From Prevotellaceae bacterium KH2P17 (GTDB lineage Bacteria > Bacteroidota > Bacteroidia > Bacteroidales > Bacteroidaceae), in assembly GCA_900199655.1 (NCBI GenBank), contig FZRE01000008.1:62001-126000 (forward strand): a stretch of DNA of 64,000 nt. Reading direction: 5' to 3'. Of the stretch, positions 34,202 through 44,075 are shown piece by piece (position 1 is the stretch's first letter; every line of letters begins with the position of its first letter). A program made the position numbers and the translations under genes. The notes under the pieces are model-generated. The model did no database searches. It was not told the DNA's origin and saw only the letters and a program-made list of their open reading frames with translations.

Positions 34202-36226
34202 TCAGCGCACGATGTACTTCTTTCCGCCCACAATGTACACGCCCTTATGGAGGCCCCTCACGGCTTCTGTTACCGTAGAGGCGGAGCGGACGAAGCGGCC
34301 GTCGAGGGTGTAGACGTCGGCCCGGGCGGGCGCTGCATCGGTGCGGATGTCACTGATGCCGGTAACAACATCCGTCACGTCTTTTACCTTGTAGTTGGCT
34401 CCTTCCTGCTCGGAGCTGATTTCAAAGTAGCTGTCCTGCTTCACGTTCTCCACGTTCACGGTCTGCGGTGCACCCGTGCCGATGCTGAACACGAAGTTGA
34501 CAAAGTCGGTGGAGGAGTTGATGTTGAAGCTCTTTACAAACCAGCTCTTGCCTGCCTGGGTCTCTTTGGCGGTTATCTTGTCGCCCGGCCAGCTTGCATT
34601 TTTGGGGCTGTGAGAGCCGTCGCCGCCCCAAGTCCAGTAGTTGATGCCGCCCGATGCTGCCGCCCAGGCAGTGCCCGCGCTCTCTGCATTCACGTAAACC
34701 TTGATGGTATAGGGCTTGAAGTCGTTCACGGTATAGGTGCGGGTGATGACGCCCTTCACCGTTCCGGCAACGAGCAGGCCCACCTTCAGCACCGTTGTGC
34801 CTACGGGTATGGTTATCTGCTGGCCGTTGGTAGCCTTGGTGCTGGCAGCCGTAGGCTCCGTTCCGTCGAGTGTGTAAACCAGCTGGGTGGTGCCGGCTGA
34901 TATGGCCTTGAGCGTTACCTGCTGCTCGCCGTCGTAGGTGCCGCCGGGCAGGTCGGCCCAAGCAGTCTCGGCAGAGCTCTTGCGGACGAAGTATCTCCAG
35001 TGGTAGCCCGATGCTATCTCGGCCCAGGCAGCCGTGGGTTGGTAGCTTCCGGCCTGGGTGCCGATGATGGCCAGCAGGTCTCCCTTGGTGCCTGTGGTCA
35101 CGATACCCTGATATCCCGTGCCATTCGTGTAGTTGGTGTCGGTGTTACTCTCATTGGTAATGCCCACCAGCCGGCGCACGTCAATCATCTGCTTGATGTC
35201 TTGCTTGCAGTCCGCCCAGTGCTTCAGGAAGATGCAGGGCGTGCCCGGCATGGCCAGAATGTAGGCGTTTGCGGCCAGCGTATCTTTGAGTATGGGGTCC
35301 TGGGCGGCGTTGCTGCGGCGCTCGGTGTCGTGGTTCTCCACGAAGGTTACGGCGTAGCGGCGGTACGTACTGTTCTTTGCCAGCCCGCTGCCGGTGTTCA
35401 GGTTGCTCCATCTACCGTTGTTCACGGCGTCGCGCACGGTGTAACGGAGGGGGAAGTCGAAGGCAGCGCTGGTGATGGCTCCGTTAACCTTGGTGCCCTC
35501 AATCCAGCTTTGCACGTTGCCGGCGTTGCCGTCCCAGTACTCGCCTACGGAGTAGGTGGGCTTTGAGTCGGTGTTGTAAATGCCCGTAAACTTGGCAGCG
35601 TAGCCCTTGACCATGTCGTAACGGAAGCCTGCATAGCCCAAGTCGCCCAGCAGCATCTTGAGGTAGGCCTTTACGTTGGCCTGTACGTTCAGGCTGTTGT
35701 GGTCGAGGTCGCGCATGCCGTCCCATCCTTCGCCCGTATCGGGGTTGCTTCCAACGGTGTAGCCTTGGCTGGCCGCCTCGTCGTTGGATACGATGTCGGT
35801 GGACAGCAGGTGGTAGGTGTTGCCGTTGTAGGTCTCGGAGGGGAAGTCTGTCCAGCCCGATAGGGCCTTGCGGTGGTTGATAACCACGTCGGCAATGGTG
35901 CCTATGCCGTGGCTCTTGAAAGTGCTGATGAGTTTCTGCAACTCGGCCTTGGTGCCGAAGGAGCTGTCGTAATTCTCGAACCAATACAAGTCGTCGTAGC
36001 CCATAGAGAGCCCACCGCAGTTTCCGCTCTGCGGAATCCAGACGAGCGAGAAGTACTGGCCAAGTTCTTCGGCCTGTGCCTCAAGGTTCGTCCATTTGCT
36101 TGCGTCGAAGGAATCCCAGTAGAACCCCTGCAGCATTACGCCGTTATAGGCGGCCGGCCAGCCCTGTGCAAAGAGGCTCAGGGGGAGCAGCAGCAATGAT
36201 GTGAGTAAAGAGTATATTTTCTTCAT
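34202..36226 (-). CDS. Secreted alpha-amylase (GH13) with starch-binding modules and a C-terminal sorting-like domain
   Basis: A 674-residue exported amylase. A signal peptide (residues 1-20) is followed by the GH13 barrel. Asp204 in GFRYDMVKG is the nucleophile, Glu229 in VGEYWDG the acid/base, and Asp300 in FVENHDTERR the transition-state stabiliser. The barrel is followed (about 425-480) by a chitobiase C-terminal-like module with TLDGTEPTAAS, then a CBM26-like starch-binding module (about 500-600) with YWTWGGDG. The last ~40 residues (VYTLDGRFVR...GVYIVGGKK) resemble type IX secretion sorting domains, so the protein may be exported through the PorU/PorV system. It is read from its own operator-linked promoter at the end of the sus cluster. 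Confidence 0.93.
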   Translation of the reverse strand: MKKIYSLLTSLLLLPLSLFAQGWPAAYNGVMLQGFYWDSFDASKWTNLEAQAEELGQYFSLVWIPQSGNCGGLSMGYDDLYWFENYDSSFGTKAELQKLISTFKSHGIGTIADVVINHRKALSGWTDFPSETYNGNTYHLLSTDIVSNDEAASQGYTVGSNPDTGEGWDGMRDLDHNSLNVQANVKAYLKMLLGDLGYAGFRYDMVKGYAAKFTGIYNTDSKPTYSVGEYWDGNAGNVQSWIEGTKVNGAITSAAFDFPLRYTVRDAVNNGRWSNLNTGSGLAKNSTYRRYAVTFVENHDTERRSNAAQDPILKDTLAANAYILAMPGTPCIFLKHWADCKQDIKQMIDVRRLVGITNESNTDTNYTNGTGYQGIVTTGTKGDLLAIIGTQAGSYQPTAAWAEIASGYHWRYFVRKSSAETAWADLPGGTYDGEQQVTLKAISAGTTQLVYTLDGTEPTAASTKATNGQQITIPVGTTVLKVGLLVAGTVKGVITRTYTVNDFKPYTIKVYVNAESAGTAWAAASGGINYWTWGGDGSHSPKNASWPGDKITAKETQAGKSWFVKSFNINSSTDFVNFVFSIGTGAPQTVNVENVKQDSYFEISSEQEGANYKVKDVTDVVTGISDIRTDAAPARADVYTLDGRFVRSASTVTEAVRGLHKGVYIVGGKKYIVR

Positions 36227-36252
36227 TTGGTGATATGTTTGATTGGCGGTTG

Positions 36253-36260
36253 CTAATTTA
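36253..36260 (-). promoter_or_regulatory. Probable -7 box of the amylase gene
   Basis: TAAATTAG on the minus strand (one mismatch to TAnnTTTG), 27 bp before the start codon. Its 5' end is 56 bp from the operator at 36316-36331, matching the spacing at the other three operator-linked promoters. No -33 TTTG is present. Confidence 0.5.
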
Positions 36261-36315
36261 CAACTTATTTTCTGTCAGCACGATACTTGATTTATGTCAA
36301 TTAGGCTTTATTAAT

Positions 36316-36331
36316 GTGCAAACGATTGCGC
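36316..36331. promoter_or_regulatory. Candidate LacI-family operator (copy 1), amylase promoter
   Basis: GTGCAAACGATTGCGC, a pseudo-palindrome with the central CG step typical of LacI/GalR operators (six of eight pairs match). The identical 16 bases recur at 44137-44152 and 47979-47994. It lies between the susE/F terminator and the amylase start. Confidence 0.82.
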
Positions 36332-36344
36332 TCATGGCCGCAAA

Positions 36345-36381
36345 ATACAAAAGGCGACACCCGTTTTCGGATGCCGCCTTT
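36345..36381 (-). terminator. Terminator of the susC-D-E-F transcript
   Basis: On the minus strand AAAGGCGGC and a matching CGCCTTT form a stem with a GAAA-containing loop, followed by TGTATTTTG. It lies about 52 bp after the stop of the SusE/F-like gene and upstream of the amylase operator. Confidence 0.78.
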
Positions 36382-36432
36382 GCGATATGTAGCTTGATGA
36401 AGCTCTGAGTTCGGTGTGCTGTAAGCCGCCGC

Positions 36433-37842
36433 CTACGGCACTGGTTTCAGCTCGGCGTAAGGTGCGCGGGCTGCAGTGTTCTCCAAGTGGAGCACGATGT
36501 CGTACTTTCCTGCGCTGACCGGGATGTTGTCGTTGCTGCCCTGTACGAGCTTGGCGAGCGAACCTCCGAGGTTTACATTGCTCCAGCTCTGGTCCGAGCG
36601 GAACTTGATGCTGCCATCGGTCAGTGTAACGCCCTTGGCTGTCCAGGTGCGGCTGGCCGTATCGTAGGTCATAACGGTGCCGCTGTTCCAGCCGCCCGGC
36701 TGGCCGTCACCTATGATGTCGATGCTTGTAAACGGCGTGAACTTGTAGGTGAGGTTGGCCACATCTACCTCTACATTGTAGAAACCGTCGGCCGTGAGCT
36801 TGATGTCGCTCGAGCTGCCACTGTTGATGAGTACGCCTTCCTGCGGGTTACCACCATCCTGTCCGAGGTTCCATTCTCCGTTCCAGTCACTGAGGTTGGA
36901 GCGGAATTTGACGCCCGACTGCAGGTAGAGGGCTGCATAATACTTGCCGTCGAAGTTGGGTCCGTAGAGTGAGAGACCGTCACCCCAGCCGGTGTTGTTA
37001 CCCGTTTCGTAGATGAACTCGGCAAAGTTGAGCCCTTCATAGCTCCAGGTCTGCTCCAGCATGTTAAAGGTAACGCGGTACTTCACGGCACCCGGCACGG
37101 CTGTAATCTTGAAGTTCTTGCCAACATTGTTGTAGTTGAACTTGCCTTCGTCGCCTGCAGCCAGGCAACTGTTCCAGTCGTCCGTGCCAATCTTTGACTC
37201 CGGCGTGAGCTTGAACTCGATGTCGCTGCCGCCGGCAGGTGCATCGAACACAGCCACAAAGATGGGGTCGGCATAAACATCGCCGCCGCCGTTGGCGAAC
37301 TTGATGGTCTTGTTGCCGTTGTCCCAGCCCGTGAGGGAGCCGGTGAGGTAGTAGGCCTGCTCGATGACGGGCGCCTTTGGCGTTACGTTAACCTGCAGGG
37401 TGCCGGCGTCGATGAGGGCAGCCTGGCCGTTCCTGACGGCACTCACGTAAACGTGGGCATTGAGTACGCGGTTGGTGGGGCGCACTCCGTAGGCTGCGGC
37501 AATGAGTTCCTGCAACTCGGCAGCATTGGTAAGACCGGCCAGCGTGGTGTTGAGCGTGGTCGTGGTGGCGTTGTCAACGCCCTCGGGGGTCAGCTCTATG
37601 CGTGCATTTGCCAGCTCATAGCCCTCCGGCAGGGCGGCAGTGCTCAGCGTGAATGTCTTTACACTGTCGGCATCCTGATTGAGGTCAATGGCATCGGCAG
37701 CCGTAGCCGTGAAGCCGGGCAGCGTAACGGCGTCTTCCGGTGCGTAGCTCTGCGGGTCGGCCCAGTCGGTATAATCGTCACTGCAGGAGCCCATGAAGAG
37801 CCCTGCCAGTGCGAGTGATAGATACAATGATATCTTTTTCAT
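36433..37842 (-). CDS. SusE/SusF-like starch-binding outer-membrane lipoprotein
   Basis: A 469-residue surface lipoprotein with signal peptide and lipobox LFMGSC (Cys20). The N-terminal third is a SusE-like Ig-type domain (about 25-145). Two SusE/F-type starch-binding domains follow: YYLTGSLTGWDNGNKTIKF near 170 and a second around 385 with IIGDGQPGGWNSGTVM. Trp-rich segments of these modules (for example SDWNGEWNLGQDG) probably form the binding platforms. In Bacteroides, SusE and SusF hold starch at the surface without cutting it. It is the last gene of the susC-D-E block, 20 bp after the SusE-like gene, and ends before a terminator. Confidence 0.88.
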   Translation of the reverse strand: MKKISLYLSLALAGLFMGSCSDDYTDWADPQSYAPEDAVTLPGFTATAADAIDLNQDADSVKTFTLSTAALPEGYELANARIELTPEGVDNATTTTLNTTLAGLTNAAELQELIAAAYGVRPTNRVLNAHVYVSAVRNGQAALIDAGTLQVNVTPKAPVIEQAYYLTGSLTGWDNGNKTIKFANGGGDVYADPIFVAVFDAPAGGSDIEFKLTPESKIGTDDWNSCLAAGDEGKFNYNNVGKNFKITAVPGAVKYRVTFNMLEQTWSYEGLNFAEFIYETGNNTGWGDGLSLYGPNFDGKYYAALYLQSGVKFRSNLSDWNGEWNLGQDGGNPQEGVLINSGSSSDIKLTADGFYNVEVDVANLTYKFTPFTSIDIIGDGQPGGWNSGTVMTYDTASRTWTAKGVTLTDGSIKFRSDQSWSNVNLGGSLAKLVQGSNDNIPVSAGKYDIVLHLENTAARAPYAELKPVP

Positions 37843-37862
37843 ATCTCTGTTGTTTTAATTGT

Positions 37863-39023
37863 TTACTTGATTTCGCCTGTTTCCTTCTGGAAGTTGAGGT
37901 ACAGTTTCTGCCCTGCATCGCCGGCCACGCGGCTCTGGTCGCCACCGGTACCACGGTAAACTATCTTCTTGTCGAATACCATGAACTCGCTCTGCCACCA
38001 GTCGAAGCCAAGGTCAACGTAAGCACGAATGCCGCTGTCGTCGCCTGTAGGTATTGTCTGGGCAAATGCCGGAGAAACAAACTCGCCGTCGGCAGTTGTA
38101 GGTACGGTGAAGAGAGCAGCCTTCTCGCCCTTCTCCCAATTGCCTCCTACGGTAGCCTTACCCATGAGGTACACGTTGGGTTGCTCGAAGCGGACGTCGT
38201 AGAGCAGGTCGCGTCCCTTTACGGTGCAGGTAACCACCATGAGGTACCAGCCCGGTTTGTTGGATGCAATGTTGCCGCCGCCGTCGATGATCTGGTCGGC
38301 CAGCTCGCCGCTCTTCGTGATGCCGGCAAAGCCAACCTCGTTACCGTCCCAGGCCTTGGCTGCATTGAACTTGATGCCTTGGCTGCCAATCCAGACAAGA
38401 TGCCAGTAAACACCGGGGTGACTGTGTACGGGCGCCATCTCTACGGCATTGTCCCACTTGAAGTTGTCGAACTGTTCGCCGGTAATGTAGAGGTGCTCGG
38501 GAGCCGTTACAGGCGGCAGCGAGAAGAGCAGGTGCACCTGTTTCAGGGTCACGGTGTTCGAGAGTATCTCCGTGTTGGCTACGGGATCGCCGTTTGCTGT
38601 CAGCAAGTTGGCCTTTACGCGGATGTAGACGGGAATGTCCATCGGGAAGTCCTTGGTTTCTTCCTTACCCTGCTGCACTTCGAGGTCGGTCAGAGTGCTG
38701 GCCAGTTCGTCGGCCGGTACAGCCATCTTGGCAGTGGTAAAGGTGGTGCCGAGGTCGGCAGCATCGGACATGTCCTGCTTGGTTGCCACCTGCACAGTGT
38801 ACTGCGTGGTGGCAGGGAAGCCGTAGTCGGGCTGCGAGCAGGTTAGCTCCACGGTCGTGGAGTTGGCCAAATCGTAAACGCCGTTGGCTGCCAGAGCTGG
38901 CGTGTTGAGCACGAACCGGGTTGGCGTTTGCAGCGTTGGGTTCGAGTCGTTGTCGTCGGAGCAGGCGGAAAAGAGGCACACGCCGCAAGCGAGCAACAGG
39001 GTTGACTTCAGTATCTTTTTCAT
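37863..39023 (-). CDS. SusE-like outer-membrane lipoprotein
   Basis: A 386-residue lipoprotein with lipobox LFSAC (Cys21) followed by SDDNDSN. The N-terminal SusE domain (about 25-160) shows TPTRFVLNTPALAANGVYDL and a Ser/Thr-rich beta-sandwich. A starch-binding module follows with LYITGEQFDNFKWDNAVEM (about 185-205) and HPGVYWHLVWIGSQGIKF. It is encoded between susD (68 bp upstream) and the SusF-like gene (20 bp downstream), the canonical sus order. The role in binding maltooligosaccharides at the SusCD complex is inferred from the family. Confidence 0.88.
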   Translation of the reverse strand: MKKILKSTLLLACGVCLFSACSDDNDSNPTLQTPTRFVLNTPALAANGVYDLANSTTVELTCSQPDYGFPATTQYTVQVATKQDMSDAADLGTTFTTAKMAVPADELASTLTDLEVQQGKEETKDFPMDIPVYIRVKANLLTANGDPVANTEILSNTVTLKQVHLLFSLPPVTAPEHLYITGEQFDNFKWDNAVEMAPVHSHPGVYWHLVWIGSQGIKFNAAKAWDGNEVGFAGITKSGELADQIIDGGGNIASNKPGWYLMVVTCTVKGRDLLYDVRFEQPNVYLMGKATVGGNWEKGEKAALFTVPTTADGEFVSPAFAQTIPTGDDSGIRAYVDLGFDWWQSEFMVFDKKIVYRGTGGDQSRVAGDAGQKLYLNFQKETGEIK

Positions 39024-39091
39024 TTTCTATTCTTCTTTAGTTTATCTTTGATGGGCCGGAGAACCTTTCAGCCCTCCGGCCGAGCTTGCTT

Positions 39092-40741
39092 TTAGTAGCC
39101 TGTGTTCTGAAGGAGGTTCCTATTCATGAGCAGGTCGGTAGTAGGAATGGCAAAGATGTTGCGGTTGGCAGAGAAGTTCTTGCCTTCTGCTACGCCACCT
39201 TTCCAGGGCCAGTTGTAGTTGTTGTCGCCGCCGAAGCAGTTGAACCGGATGAGATCCGTACGTCTGCGGCCTTCGAAGTAGAACTCACGGCTCCACTCGT
39301 CCATGATGTCGCGCAGCGTGTAGCTGCCTGTGCGGGTAGTGGTGTGGGCACGTGCACGTATCTGGTTGATGTAGGCTGTACCCTCTGCCGTGGTGTTGCC
39401 ACCGTTCTGTCGGGCCGTAGCTTCGGCGTAAGTGAGGTAAGCCTCGGCTGCCCGGAACAGGAAGAAGTCGATGTCGGGGAACTTAGTGTCCTTGGGGTTT
39501 GCACCCGATGCGCAGAAGTTAGCATACTTGGCAACGGCAAAACCCTTAACGAATTTGCCCAAATCATCGGCGGTTTCCTGCGATACGGTACGCTTCTCGT
39601 CGTCCTTTTCGCCACCTTTGCCGTCGAAGATGGCGCGGTCGTCGCCGGCTTCCTCGGGCATGTAACGGGCTTCAACGTGCGGAGCGTTGTTGTTGGGGAA
39701 GAACTTGTCGACGAGACTCTTGCGTGAGCGGATGCCTGCCCAGTTGGCGTTCATGGTGAGGTTAGCACTCTTGGTGCCCTGCGGGTCAACCACTACGTTG
39801 GCGTCATAGCATCCACCGGTGAAGTAGTTGGTACCGCCGTAGGCAGCAGTTGCCTTGCCGTCGAACTTAATAGGGAACACAGCTTCGACCGAAGCACCGT
39901 TCTCTCCGTTGTCTGCCAGGAAGAGTTGCTGGTATGCGGTCCATCCGTTCTTCTTCTCGCCGGTGTAGAGCTTGTAGGGCGAGTCGATTACTTTCTTGGC
40001 GTAGTCGGCTGCTTTCTGCCACTGGGCAGTACCCGTATAGACCTCTGCATTGAGGTAGAGACGGGAGAGGAGCACCCATGCGGCGGCCTTGTCGGGGCGT
40101 CCGTAGCCTTCGTCGGCAGACGTTTTGGCTTTGGCGTCGGCCAGGTCGGGCTCAATGGTGAGCAGTTCCTGCTCCAGCCAGTCGTACATCTGCTTGCGGG
40201 TATAGCGCGGAGCATTCTCGGCCGAAACGGTTTCCGTGAAGCCCACGTTGCCGAAGCAATCCATCAGATAGTAGTATTCCAATGCACGGAGAAAGCGTAT
40301 CTCGGCATCCATCTGCTTGTTCTGCCCGCCGAAGTCGGCCAGGAAGTTGTTGCAGTAGGTATAGCCTGTGGTGAGTCGATAGTAGAAGCCGCGCAGCATG
40401 GGGTGGCTGGCACCGTAGGTATTGAAGTTGAACTGCGGGATGCCTTCGTCGTTGGTCCAGTTACAGATGGCCTCGTCGGTGGTGAGTTCGTTGGCGTTGA
40501 AGAGCTGACGAACGAAGGCCGAGGTGCCGCCATCGAGCCCGTCAATGTCCGTGTCGCCGTCAGGGCCGCTGTTGCCGGCCATAGCCAGGTTGGCAAAGCA
40601 CTTGTTGTAAGCCTGCTCAATGGCCGGAGTCGTAATCAGGTTGGGGTCTATAGGCTCCACATCCAGGTCGCCTACGCAGGAGCTAAGCCCCATGGCAAGC
40701 AGTGCGACAGCAGGAACAAAGTTCTTGATATATTTGTTCAT
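39092..40741 (-). CDS. susD: SusD-family starch-binding lipoprotein
   Basis: A 549-residue SusD homologue. It has a signal peptide with lipobox LSSC (Cys22), TPR-like helical repeats across the length (for example RFLRALEYYYLMDCFGNVGF and AAWVLLSRLYLNAEVYTG), and the C-terminal RagB/SusD block REFYFEGRRRTDLIRFNCF. SusD forms the lid on the SusC transporter and captures oligosaccharides. It is separated from susC by 17 bp and precedes susE-like genes. The symbol follows its position in a starch locus with susB and susA; the ligand itself is not shown by sequence. Confidence 0.93.
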   Translation of the reverse strand: MNKYIKNFVPAVALLAMGLSSCVGDLDVEPIDPNLITTPAIEQAYNKCFANLAMAGNSGPDGDTDIDGLDGGTSAFVRQLFNANELTTDEAICNWTNDEGIPQFNFNTYGASHPMLRGFYYRLTTGYTYCNNFLADFGGQNKQMDAEIRFLRALEYYYLMDCFGNVGFTETVSAENAPRYTRKQMYDWLEQELLTIEPDLADAKAKTSADEGYGRPDKAAAWVLLSRLYLNAEVYTGTAQWQKAADYAKKVIDSPYKLYTGEKKNGWTAYQQLFLADNGENGASVEAVFPIKFDGKATAAYGGTNYFTGGCYDANVVVDPQGTKSANLTMNANWAGIRSRKSLVDKFFPNNNAPHVEARYMPEEAGDDRAIFDGKGGEKDDEKRTVSQETADDLGKFVKGFAVAKYANFCASGANPKDTKFPDIDFFLFRAAEAYLTYAEATARQNGGNTTAEGTAYINQIRARAHTTTRTGSYTLRDIMDEWSREFYFEGRRRTDLIRFNCFGGDNNYNWPWKGGVAEGKNFSANRNIFAIPTTDLLMNRNLLQNTGY

Positions 40742-40758
40742 AATTATAAGTCTTATGG

Positions 40759-43700
40759 TTAGAAGTTCAAATTTAATCCGAGAATGAACGAGATTGGGCG
40801 TGGATAGATGTTGTTATCAATGCCGAATTTGGTTCCGTAAGCATCTGTTGTAATAATCTCAGGGTCAATTCCGTCGTAGTTGGTGATGGTGAACACGTTG
40901 GATGCCGTTGCGTAAACACGTCCGTTGAGGCCGCCCCAGCCACCGGTGCGGAAGAGCTGTGCGAAGCTGTAACCCAAGGTAATGTTGTCACACTTGAGGA
41001 AAGAAGCGTTCTGAACCCAGCGGTCGGAGAGGTTTACTGTTTCCTGGCCGAGCTGCCAGTTGTAGGGTAATGAAGCCAGCGGGCGGTTTGCCAGATATTT
41101 TGACGGAGCCCAGATGGCGGTTGGACCAATAGGAGCGAGGTTGGCCATGGCGTCGCTGAACACGTAGTTACCCAAGCTGGCACGCAGCGAGAAGCCGAAG
41201 TCCCAGTTCTTGTATTCCAGCCTCGAGGAGAGTCCCATTGTGACCGGAGCCATCGGACTCTTGTAGAAATACTTGTCGGCCTCGGTAATGTTGCCGTCTG
41301 CATTGCGGTCTACGACCACGCCCTCCAGTGGTTTGCCGCTCTTGTCGTAAACCTGCTGGTAAACGTAGAACGAGTTGGCAGGATGCCCAACGGCGTGAGC
41401 CTGGCAGTTGCCGCCTGTACCTACGCTGATGCCACCTGTGGGAATGTAGTAGTCGGCGTTGCTTCCGCCGGTCAGGTCGGTAATTTTGTTGCGGTTGTAA
41501 GTGAAGTTGTAGTCCAGCTTCCAGTACCAGTCCTTGGTATTCTTCTGGTCAAGAACAGTCCAGCTAAGGGTTGCCTCCACACCTGTATTTGTGAGTGAGC
41601 CGATGTTTGAGGTTACTTGATTGCGGAAGTTAGAGCCTGCTGCCACGTAAACTGTGTTGAGTAGGTCGGTCGTTTTGCGGAAGTACCAGTCCAAGCTACC
41701 CGTGAGTCGCTGGTCAAAAATTCCCCAGTCGAGGCCTACATTATAAGTAGTAGTGGTCTCCCAGGTCAGCTTCTTGTTCACTGCTTTTGGCCGGGCAAGC
41801 GTTCCGTCGCCATAAAGCGGATAGTAGTTGTTGGGACTTGAGCTGAGCTCATATATGGAGAAGTAGTTGTAATCGCCAATGCCTTCCTGCTGGCCGGTCA
41901 TACCCCAGCCCAAACGGAGCTTGAGATCGGAGAGCCAGTTGATGTCGCGGAACTTGTTCTCGTCCTTGATGCGCCATGCAAAGGCAACGGAGGGGAAGAT
42001 GGCCCAGTGGTCTTCAAAGCGCGAGGAACCGTCGTCACGCACGGTTGCAGTGAGGTAGTAGCGGTTCATCATGTTCCAGTTGGCACGTCCGAAGAACGAT
42101 ACCAGATAGTTTTCCGTAGCGTAGTGGTACGGGTCCTTTACGCCGTCACCGTCGTAGTCCTTTCCGTTATCGGTGTTGACCTCGCCCGGATGGTCTGTGT
42201 TAGTAGAGGGGTAGTAGGTCAGCGTGCGGTAGTGCTGGTCTCTCCAGAAGTGCTGGTACTCGTATCCTGCCATGATATCGAAGTGGTTCTGGTACTTGTC
42301 CTTGAAGTCATGGTAGTACTGCGCGTAGGCGTTGAAGGTCTGGTTGCGCTTCAAAATCTTGTCGTAGCCGATGGAACCGAAGTAAGGTGCCAGCGGTGAT
42401 GTGGGCTGTACGTTGGTGTCCTGCTCGCCCTTGGCGATGTCGAGACCGGCCGTTGCGTGCAGTCGCAGGTCCTCGAAGCCGTGTATCTTGTAGTCAACCT
42501 CCACGTTGCCTATGAAGTCGCGGCTCAGCGCATGGTCGTCCTTCAGGTTCAGAACGGCTACGGGGTTCTTGGTAGCCAGCGTGTTGAAGGTGCTGGGCCA
42601 GGTGGGGTCGGCAGCTCCCATGCTCTCACCTCTCCAGGCAAAGTAGCCGCCAAAGTTCTTGGCATCACTCGAGGTGGTGTCGTAAATGCTCTGGCTGGGG
42701 TCCATGGCAACGGCTGCACCTATGGCTGCACCGTCGGCATAGTGGTTCTTGGCGAGCATTCCCTTGAGGTTGATGTTCACCGTCAGGTGGTTGTCAAGGA
42801 ACGAGGGGCTCAGGTTCACCGACCCTGTATAGCGCTCAAAGCTCGATGTCTTGACGATACCCTGTTCGTTGGTGTAGCCCAGAGACACGCGGTAAGGCAG
42901 CACGTTGCCGGTTTTGCCCACGGCTCCCGATACGGTTATGTTGTGGTCATGGCTCCAAGCCTGGCGATAGATCTCGTCCTGCCAGTCGGTGTTGGCGGTT
43001 CCCAAGGCCAGTGCCTGGGTGCTGCCTTCGCCGAAGAGGTCGGTAACGAACTTGCGATACTGGTCGCCGTCCATTACGTCAATGGTCTTTTTCTTCATGC
43101 TCATGGATACACTTCCGGCGTAAGAAACGGACATGGGCTGGTTGGCACGTCCCTTCTTGGTAGTGATGATGATGACACCATTGGAGCCGCGCGAACCGTA
43201 GATGGCTGTGGCTGAGGCGTCCTTGAGTACGTTAAAGGACTCGATGTCCTGCGGGTTAACCATCGAGAGGGGGTTCGCGAGACCCTTTACGCCGTTGTTG
43301 TCCATAGCAACACCGTCGATGACGATGAGCGGGTCGTTGCTGGCATTGAGCGACGAGCCGCCACGAATGCGGATGGTAGCGCCGCCGCCCGGCGTACCGC
43401 CGCCGCTGGTTACGCTTACACCGGCTATCTTACCCTGCATCATGTCCTGTGCGTTGACAACAAGACCCTTGTTCTTGCTGTCGGGCTGAATTTGCGTTAC
43501 CGAACCCGTGAGGTCTGATTTCTTAACTGCGCCGTAGCCGATGACCACCACCTCGTTGAGAGACTGCGCGGCATCGTCCTTGAGTTCGATAACCATGTTG
43601 GGGCTGGCTGTGCCCTTGTATTCCTGGTAACCGATGTAGGAGACGGTAATGGTAGCGCCTTGTGCGGCCTTAAGGGTGAAGTTGCCGTCGATATCAGATA

Positions 43701-43878
43701 CCGTACCGCCCTGTTGACCCTCAACACGGACAGTGGCACCAATGATAGGCTCGCCGGCAGCATCCTTAACCTGGCCGTTGACAGTTATCTGCTGTGCAAA
43801 GGCGCCTACAGAAAGAATGAGCGCGCATACGAGCGCAAGCATCCTTAGAGGCATTGTGAATTTTACCTGCTTCATCAT
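40759..43878 (-). CDS. susC: SusC-family TonB-dependent outer-membrane transporter
   Basis: A 1039-residue TonB-dependent transporter. After the signal peptide (MMKQVKFTMPLRML...GAFAQ) comes the carboxypeptidase-regulatory-like domain (about 30-105), the TonB box region NEVVVIGYGAVKKSD, the plug (with IRIRGGSSLNASNDPLIVID), and a 22-strand barrel ending in a C-terminal Phe. It imports maltooligosaccharides with SusD. The start is set at 43878 because the signal peptide begins there; in-frame ATGs at 43908 and 43938 would add uncharged or unlikely leader residues. It is transcribed divergently from the LacI-type regulator, with the operator 44137-44152 between them. Confidence 0.94.
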   Translation of the reverse strand: MMKQVKFTMPLRMLALVCALILSVGAFAQQITVNGQVKDAAGEPIIGATVRVEGQQGGTVSDIDGNFTLKAAQGATITVSYIGYQEYKGTASPNMVIELKDDAAQSLNEVVVIGYGAVKKSDLTGSVTQIQPDSKNKGLVVNAQDMMQGKIAGVSVTSGGGTPGGGATIRIRGGSSLNASNDPLIVIDGVAMDNNGVKGLANPLSMVNPQDIESFNVLKDASATAIYGSRGSNGVIIITTKKGRANQPMSVSYAGSVSMSMKKKTIDVMDGDQYRKFVTDLFGEGSTQALALGTANTDWQDEIYRQAWSHDHNITVSGAVGKTGNVLPYRVSLGYTNEQGIVKTSSFERYTGSVNLSPSFLDNHLTVNINLKGMLAKNHYADGAAIGAAVAMDPSQSIYDTTSSDAKNFGGYFAWRGESMGAADPTWPSTFNTLATKNPVAVLNLKDDHALSRDFIGNVEVDYKIHGFEDLRLHATAGLDIAKGEQDTNVQPTSPLAPYFGSIGYDKILKRNQTFNAYAQYYHDFKDKYQNHFDIMAGYEYQHFWRDQHYRTLTYYPSTNTDHPGEVNTDNGKDYDGDGVKDPYHYATENYLVSFFGRANWNMMNRYYLTATVRDDGSSRFEDHWAIFPSVAFAWRIKDENKFRDINWLSDLKLRLGWGMTGQQEGIGDYNYFSIYELSSSPNNYYPLYGDGTLARPKAVNKKLTWETTTTYNVGLDWGIFDQRLTGSLDWYFRKTTDLLNTVYVAAGSNFRNQVTSNIGSLTNTGVEATLSWTVLDQKNTKDWYWKLDYNFTYNRNKITDLTGGSNADYYIPTGGISVGTGGNCQAHAVGHPANSFYVYQQVYDKSGKPLEGVVVDRNADGNITEADKYFYKSPMAPVTMGLSSRLEYKNWDFGFSLRASLGNYVFSDAMANLAPIGPTAIWAPSKYLANRPLASLPYNWQLGQETVNLSDRWVQNASFLKCDNITLGYSFAQLFRTGGWGGLNGRVYATASNVFTITNYDGIDPEIITTDAYGTKFGIDNNIYPRPISFILGLNLNF

Positions 43879-44075
43879 TTTTTGTTTTAAGTTAACTTTA
43901 TTTGTCATGAATGTTAATTTGCGGTTTAGGCGCGACAACTATCGCCGACGGAACTCACCCTTGCGGGGGCAGTGGCTGTGTAAGTGTTTGCAGGCGTTCT
44001 TTCCGGTTGGTAGTGTCGATAGCGTGTTCCCCTTTTCTGCTTGTCGTTTAGGTTGTTAGGGAACTTTCTTTGCTG

